Positions 7,525 to 10,014 of a DNA stretch of 10,014 nt are shown here, piece by piece; position 1 is the first letter of the stretch, and each line of letters opens with the position of its first letter. The DNA lies in NCBI GenBank assembly GCA_964436865.1, contig CAYTFK010000268.1:1-10014 (forward strand), given 5' to 3'. The notes beneath the pieces are model-generated. The model saw only the letters and a program-made list of their open reading frames with translations, had not been told where the DNA came from and made no database searches. The translations under genes and the position numbers were made by a program. The DNA comes from JAXGPP01 sp964436865. Its GTDB lineage: Bacteria; Planctomycetota; Planctomycetia; Pirellulales; Thermoguttaceae.

Positions 7525-8733
7525 TCAGACTCCATCAGGGGCATGAGCGGCATCCCCAGTGCCTGGGGTCGCCCTGTTTTGTATCTGTGCCATAACAATG
7601 GCGACGTCGAGGTCGGGTGTGCCGATTCGGCCAATGTACCTCTGAAAGCGTGCGCCAAGCGATTCCGCGAACGGGCTCGCAAGAGTGGCAAGGCAGCTCA
7701 GAGCCCTGATATCGCCCAAGGCAACGTGCTCCAGTTGCTGGAAGTCGACCAGCAGGTGCGGGATGTCCCATACGCCGGGGAGGAAGTGGTAGCGGTCCGG
7801 CGACTCCTCCCTTGCGTTCTTCACGAGCCGCTCGACTCTCTTCTGCTTCGTGTTGCTTGGAGAAGCGACCCATTCCGCCACCTCGGTTGCATCCTTGACA
7901 AGGAATGCCCGGGCACAGAGAACGCAATCGGTCTTTGGCGTTCTGCCGCCGCTTGAAACCATGTCGCAGGTCGGCCACAGAACGACGAGGTACTCTCCGT
8001 GTCCATCGGCCTGTCGCAAGCGGATGTCGCCGAGCGCGGGGTCGTTCCCCACAGGCGGCTTGATGTAGTATTCCGCAGGGTGAACGGCGTCGCCAACCGT
8101 TGTCCCGCCTGTCGCGGGCGTGCCATAGACCTCCACGATCATTCGGTCGATTCCCTCACGCGCAAAGGTCATGGCCAGACGCTGAACGACAAGGCGAAGG
8201 AACTCCGGTTTGTCGGCAAGAGACGAAAACTCGCCCCACCGCGCCTGAACAAATTCCCACATGTAGGAGCACAAGGCCCGGTCCAAGTGATTCACAATAG
8301 CCCTGTGAACCTGCGGGATGCGGATACGGAATAGGTCCGTGATCTCCGTCTTCAGCCTTTCCAAGCCTCGCGCGTCCTTACCCACGAGCCGGACAAAACT
8401 GCTCTGCTGCCCATCGAGTCCCTCCGGCAGGGCGGTGTAGAGCACCACCGCCACGAAGCCGGAGCGTTTGATGCTCTCCAAGACGCGGATACCGGCTTGT
8501 TCGCCACCGCGACGGGCGGTGCCGCGATAGACGTCCAAGATGACGAGATCGGCCTTGCGCTCATGGATCAGATTCAGTGCTTGGTCGATCTCGGCGATGT
8601 CGTTGATGTTCAGCCTGCGGGATGCGAAGACCTCGCCGGACAGGTATTCCCGAACCTGTCGCCGAACGGTCTCATCATCCTCGACCAGCAGGACATTCCA
8701 TGCATCGGTTTGCGTGTTTGCCTGCTCAGCCAT
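7525..8733 (-). CDS. Response regulator with a large uncharacterised C-terminal domain
   Basis: A 402-residue protein with an N-terminal receiver domain at about 13-135. The acidic pocket is VLLVEDDE (14-21), the phosphoacceptor is Asp67 in LVILDVY (codon 8533-8535), and the switch and lysine positions are Thr100 and Lys119. The loop after Asp67 (RGTARRGGEQAG) is longer than usual. Residues about 140-390 match no DNA-binding domain that I recognise. They contain YYIKPPVGND (222-231), VVLWPTCDMV (250-259), DCVLCARA (269-276), RYHFLPG (314-320) and LLVDFQQLEHV (327-337). Cys256, Cys270 and Cys273 could bind metal. The natural partner is the histidine kinase directly upstream: its stop overlaps this ATG by 8 nt, and AGGAG precedes the start by 9 nt. 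The absence of a visible helix-turn-helix hints that the output is protein-protein or enzymatic, not transcriptional; this is inference. Confidence 0.88.
   Translation of the reverse strand: MAEQANTQTDAWNVLLVEDDETVRRQVREYLSGEVFASRRLNINDIAEIDQALNLIHERKADLVILDVYRGTARRGGEQAGIRVLESIKRSGFVAVVLYTALPEGLDGQQSSFVRLVGKDARGLERLKTEITDLFRIRIPQVHRAIVNHLDRALCSYMWEFVQARWGEFSSLADKPEFLRLVVQRLAMTFAREGIDRMIVEVYGTPATGGTTVGDAVHPAEYYIKPPVGNDPALGDIRLRQADGHGEYLVVLWPTCDMVSSGGRTPKTDCVLCARAFLVKDATEVAEWVASPSNTKQKRVERLVKNAREESPDRYHFLPGVWDIPHLLVDFQQLEHVALGDIRALSCLATLASPFAESLGARFQRYIGRIGTPDLDVAIVMAQIQNRATPGTGDAAHAPDGV
7530..7533 (-). promoter_or_regulatory. Ribosome binding site for vsr
   Basis: On the minus strand GGAG lies 8 nt before the ATG at 7521, within the last codons of the response regulator gene. 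It supports this start and coupled translation. Confidence 0.6.
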
Positions 8734-10014
8734 CCTGACTTTCTCCTATGCGCTTTCGGAAAGTCGCCCGGAAGGTCGCGCCTGGAAGGGGACCGCCCGA
8801 TATGAGTTCCAGGGCACCGTCATATTCCGCAGCAGTCTCCCCGGCAATGGTGAGCCCCAACCCAACTCCGTCAGGCTTTGTTGAGAAATAGGGGTCGAAT
8901 ATCCTGTCGCGGACATCCTCTGGCACTCCGGGACCGCTGTCCGAGAACAGAATCACAAGTTCCCCCGGTCGCTGCGAGACCTCGACGGTGATGCTGCGCT
9001 GCCCCTGCGGAGCTTTCTCCAGCCAGTAGAGCGCGTTGTCCAGAAGGTTGACGAATATCTGCTGCATCTCCGCCTGGTCCACCGTGACCATCGTCCGGGT
9101 GCTTGGCTGGCGCACGTCAACATGCAGCTCGTCGATTCGCTTCCTGAAAAGTGCACACGCATCTGCAATGGTGTCCTCGATTGCGATCTGGACGGGACGA
9201 CCTCGCTTTCTTCCGCTGAACGGGGAAAGCCTCTTGAAGAGGGTGGACAGCATCTCAGCTTGCTGGGTGATTGTGGATAGGCGCTTCTGAAGAACCTGCG
9301 GTTCGACGGCCTTATCGCCAGCACGTTCAATGTCGCGTTGGGCGAGCATGGCCTCATTGGCTATCGCCGCCACCGGCGTCCTGCCCTCATGCAGCACAAC
9401 GTCGATTATCTGCCCCAGAGTCGCCAAGCGGCGGTATCTGGCCAGAACCTGCTGAACCTCAGCAACGCCATGCTCAAACGCCCGGGTCTTCTCGCCCAGG
9501 AATGCCTTGAGTTCCGCATCGTCGGGATATCGCTTTTCGACATACTCCCGCAGGGGCGCAATGTCCAAGGCCTCAAACAGACCGATGGCAGGCTTCTGCG
9601 GCCTCTGCCCGCGACGGTAGTTGTCGCGCTTGACCTCGAGTTTGGACAGAACCTCCTTCAGCGTCTCCTTGAATTCGTCAAAGGCGGGACTGCTGACAAT
9701 GCCCTCGCGGTTCGTCTGGTCCCGGAGTCCTTTGTTGCCGTCGGCCGAAATGAAAACCGCTCCGACGACTTGGTTGTTACTGAGGCGCAGTGTCGGGTTT
9801 TGGACTCTTCGGATGTCCAGGCGGAGCCAGTCGTTATCCGCGAGCAGAACGCGGAAGTCGTCCCTGTATATGCTGATGCCGCACGCCGCATCCAGATCCT
9901 GCCTGAGCTTGCGCACAGTGGAACCCAGTTCATCTGCCAACGGGTCAAGGCTGTCACGGTCCCAGACACGGAACTCGAACTGAAACGGCCCCGACTCCGG
10001 GTGTCGTCCCTTCA
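8726..10014 (-). CDS. Soluble histidine kinase with an N-terminal Hsp90-like ATPase remnant (5' part outside window)
   Basis: The reading frame is open to the right edge, so the gene starts beyond the window. The TTG at 9940 is an internal Leu codon: the residues before it (FQFEFRVWDRDSDPLADEL) continue the domain. Numbering from that codon, residues 20-90 (GISIYRDDFRV, DNDWLRLD, RRVQNPTLRLSNNQ, DQTNREG) match the distal part of an Hsp90/MORC-like GHKL ATPase module. Its ATP site would lie upstream. A helical region at about 125-240 carries LHEGRTPVAAI, with the likely phosphoacceptor His184 (codon 9389-9391). The kinase ATPase core follows: N box FVNLLDNALYWLE (296-308), G1 DSGPGVP (334-340), FDPYFSTK (348-355) and GVGLGL (358-363). 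No membrane segment is visible, so it should sense a cytoplasmic cue. It overlaps the regulator start by 8 nt and is its probable phosphodonor. Confidence 0.9.
   Translation of the reverse strand, partial: KGRHPESGPFQFEFRVWDRDSLDPLADELGSTVRKLRQDLDAACGISIYRDDFRVLLADNDWLRLDIRRVQNPTLRLSNNQVVGAVFISADGNKGLRDQTNREGIVSSPAFDEFKETLKEVLSKLEVKRDNYRRGQRPQKPAIGLFEALDIAPLREYVEKRYPDDAELKAFLGEKTRAFEHGVAEVQQVLARYRRLATLGQIIDVVLHEGRTPVAAIANEAMLAQRDIERAGDKAVEPQVLQKRLSTITQQAEMLSTLFKRLSPFSGRKRGRPVQIAIEDTIADACALFRKRIDELHVDVRQPSTRTMVTVDQAEMQQIFVNLLDNALYWLEKAPQGQRSITVEVSQRPGELVILFSDSGPGVPEDVRDRIFDPYFSTKPDGVGLGLTIAGETAAEYDGALELISGGPLPGATFRATFRKRIGESQDG
8743..8747 (-). promoter_or_regulatory. Ribosome binding site for the response regulator
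   Basis: AGGAG on the minus strand, 9 nt before the ATG at 8733. It lies inside the kinase gene near its 3' end, and it decides the start at 8733. Confidence 0.7.

Noticed and set aside
9934..9940. Gene start of the kinase at the TTG at 9940
   Set aside because: The frame continues upstream without a stop, and the upstream residues continue the same domain, so the TTG is an internal leucine codon.
1..10014. CRISPR array, tRNA, rRNA, insertion sequence or integration site
   Set aside because: I looked for regular repeats with spacers, cloverleaf-like genes, transposase genes and flanking inverted or direct repeats, and found none.

Overview
The window is about 60% GC and holds one compact run of six genes, all on the minus strand, read from the right edge (10014) towards the left. 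In transcription order they are: a cytoplasmic histidine kinase whose N-terminal part lies beyond the window (8726 to >10014); a response regulator with a large uncharacterised C-terminal domain (7525-8733); a Vsr-family endonuclease (7099-7521); a large DUF1156-family DNA methyltransferase (3920-7102); a coiled-coil plus TIR-domain protein (3034-3903); and a DUF499-family P-loop ATPase (187-2970). The junctions are an 8-nt overlap, a 3-nt gap, a 4-nt ATGA overlap, a 16-nt gap and a 63-nt gap, so this looks like one operon. The plus strand shows only shadow reading frames.

This is a defence-island type locus. DUF1156 methyltransferases and DUF499 ATPases are known partners in anti-phage gene clusters. 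What stands out is their company. A complete two-component phosphorelay, a Vsr nuclease without any visible 5-methylcytosine methyltransferase, and a probable NAD-consuming TIR protein sit in the same transcription unit. A working model, by inference only: the kinase and regulator sense infection, the methyltransferase and DUF499 ATPase handle self/non-self recognition on DNA, and Vsr and/or TIR deliver the attack on DNA or on NAD+.

Base composition is patchy. The two ends of the methyltransferase gene and the DUF499 gene are GC-rich (sampled 60-nt blocks at the methyltransferase ends are about 65-77%). The middle of the methyltransferase gene (about 5120-6340) and the TIR gene are about 47-58%, and vsr falls to about 42% in one sampled block. 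This suggests the locus was assembled from several sources. A palindromic GC-rich repeat of the kind scattered through many high-GC genomes is inserted in frame in the methyltransferase.

The organism cannot be named from the window. A high-GC Gram-negative bacterium, for example a planctomycete or a proteobacterium, fits the composition and the repeat type, but this is a weak inference. The 186 bases left of the DUF499 stop hold no gene I can support.
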